From NCBI GenBank assembly GCA_030620375.1, contig JAUXEW010000174.1:1-6199 (forward strand): 6,199 nucleotides of DNA, read 5' to 3'. A program made the translations under genes and the position numbers. The DNA comes from Desulfobacteraceae bacterium (GTDB taxonomy: Bacteria > Desulfobacterota > Desulfobacteria > Desulfobacterales > UBA5616). Shown one piece after another: positions 5,735 through 6,199 of this stretch (position 1 is the stretch's first letter; each line of letters starts with the position of its first letter). The notes beneath the pieces are model-generated. The model saw only the letters and a program-made list of their open reading frames with translations. It was not told the DNA's origin and did no database searches.

Positions 5735-5918
5735 TATATGAATCTGTGACCGGAGGGATGTCCCGTCCAGGAATTTTTGGATGCTGTATTTCTTTATGAA
5801 ATGTCGCCGCATCATTGCTGTACACGGCATTCGAAGCAAAACCACCTCGATTCCAACAAGGCACCGGAAAGTCGCCCTGAAGAGAAAACAAGATTGGATA
5901 GAGAGAAATCCGGTATGA
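5716..5918 (+). pseudogene. Disrupted Gp49/HigB-type (RelE superfamily) toxin
   Basis: The toxin survives only as pieces in three frames. ATG 5716 opens MEFTVELYESVTGG (14 residues), the recalled N-terminus of Gp49-like toxins. An extra base at about 5758 then shifts the frame. From 5759 the next frame gives CPVQEFLD, which restores the family's GGCPVQEFLD. From 5784 a third frame gives LYFFMKCRRIIAVHGIRSK and continues to RKQDWIERNPV, ending at TGA 5916-5918, the family C-terminus. Roughly 50-60 residues of the middle appear lost between the last two pieces, judging from usual lengths of about 110 residues. As written, the first frame stops after 27 codons at 5797-5799. Intact members are mRNA-targeting toxins; this one cannot fold. 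The final TGA still overlaps the antitoxin ATG (ATGA). A sequencing error could explain the single base, not the missing core. Confidence 0.82.
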
Positions 5919-6199
5919 AAAGCAAAACCAATTTTGACAGATATCTTGAAGAACAGTTGAAAGATCCGGAGTTTGCCCAGCGCTTCCAAAAAGCAGGTGA
6001 AGCTTGGGATGTGGCGCTTCAGATTGCAGACTTGCGCAATGAGGCCGGCATGACTCAGACAGAGTTGGCCAAAAAGGTGGGGACAACTCAACAACAGATC
6101 AGCCGCCTTGAATCACCCTCATATGAAGGTCACTCTTTGAGCATGCTGCGCCGTGTCGCTGACGTTTTAGGAGCAAAGGTTTATGTAGAGATCCAACGC
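5915..6199 (+). CDS. XRE-family HTH antitoxin (HigA-like), 3' end beyond the window
   Basis: 95 codons are open to the right edge with no stop yet. Intact relatives are about 95-105 residues, so little should be missing. The N-terminus reads KTNFDRYLEEQLKDPEFAQ, then AGEAWDVALQIADLR. A helix-turn-helix follows at about 40-86: MTQTELAKKVG (46-56), recognition helix TTQQQISRLE (57-66), then SLSMLRRVADVLGAKVYVEI. This is the usual partner of Gp49/HigB toxins: it binds its own operator and neutralises the toxin. ATG 5915 overlaps the toxin-remnant stop by 4 nt (ATGA). No strong ribosome binding site is seen; GAGAGAAAT lies just upstream, so initiation may depend on coupling. With the toxin destroyed it is an orphan that may still regulate itself or protect against a related toxin elsewhere. 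Confidence 0.88.
   Translation, partial: MKSKTNFDRYLEEQLKDPEFAQRFQKAGEAWDVALQIADLRNEAGMTQTELAKKVGTTQQQISRLESPSYEGHSLSMLRRVADVLGAKVYVEIQR

Noticed and set aside
5652..6094. Two long open frames on the minus strand (5652-6086 and 5723-6094) across the toxin-antitoxin region
   Set aside because: They run antisense to the recognisable toxin fragments and the XRE antitoxin, show no family motifs, and their sequences look like random reverse translations.

Overview
The window looks like a chromosomal segment of an anaerobic, moderate-GC bacterium. Desulfobacterota (former Deltaproteobacteria, sulfate-reducing or syntrophic) is the best guess. The guess rests on an FAD-linked oxidase combined with CCG-domain (heterodisulfide-reductase-like) iron-sulfur proteins instead of the usual membrane or oxygen-linked partners, and on an archaeal-looking serine hydroxymethyltransferase N-terminus. 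It is inference; no phylogenetic marker is present.

Positions 1-3731 hold a compact leftward operon. In transcription order it encodes an Fe-S/CCG protein with a GTG start (3731-2712), an FAD-linked oxidase of the GlcD/vanillyl-alcohol-oxidase superfamily (2693-1326), a second and different Fe-S/CCG protein (1323-166), and the first 37 codons of a serine hydroxymethyltransferase-like PLP enzyme (113 to beyond the left edge). Gaps are 18, 2 and 52 nt. The likely reading is that the flavoprotein oxidises a hydroxy acid or alcohol and passes electrons through the Fe-S/CCG proteins to a soluble or quinone-linked acceptor, and that the PLP enzyme handles a downstream amino-acid or C1 step. The substrate cannot be read from the sequence.

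Positions 3732-4065 are a 334-nt divergent intergenic region rich in symmetry. It contains a good leftward sigma70-type promoter (TTGACA-17-TAGCAT), a weaker rightward candidate, a 22-nt inverted repeat whose arms sit beside the two promoters, three GCAATGC motifs, and three shorter palindromes. It looks like a regulated control region whose regulator is not in the window.

Positions 4066-5622 encode a complete cytoplasmic type-B carboxylesterase on the plus strand, with an apparently intact Ser/Glu/His triad. It may supply the hydroxy compound oxidised by the divergent operon, but this rests only on gene position.

Positions 5716-6199 hold the remains of a type II toxin-antitoxin locus. The upstream Gp49/HigB-type (RelE superfamily) toxin is a pseudogene. 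Its N-terminus and C-terminus are recognisable in three different frames, with a one-base insertion and loss of the middle of the protein. The downstream XRE-family antitoxin is open to the window edge and still overlaps the toxin stop codon in an ATGA junction. A 16-bp quasi-palindrome and a promoter-like element inside the dead toxin suggest the antitoxin may still be expressed. This orphaned antitoxin and the symmetric divergent control region are the most notable things in the window. I see no RNA gene, CRISPR array, insertion sequence or clearly new system.
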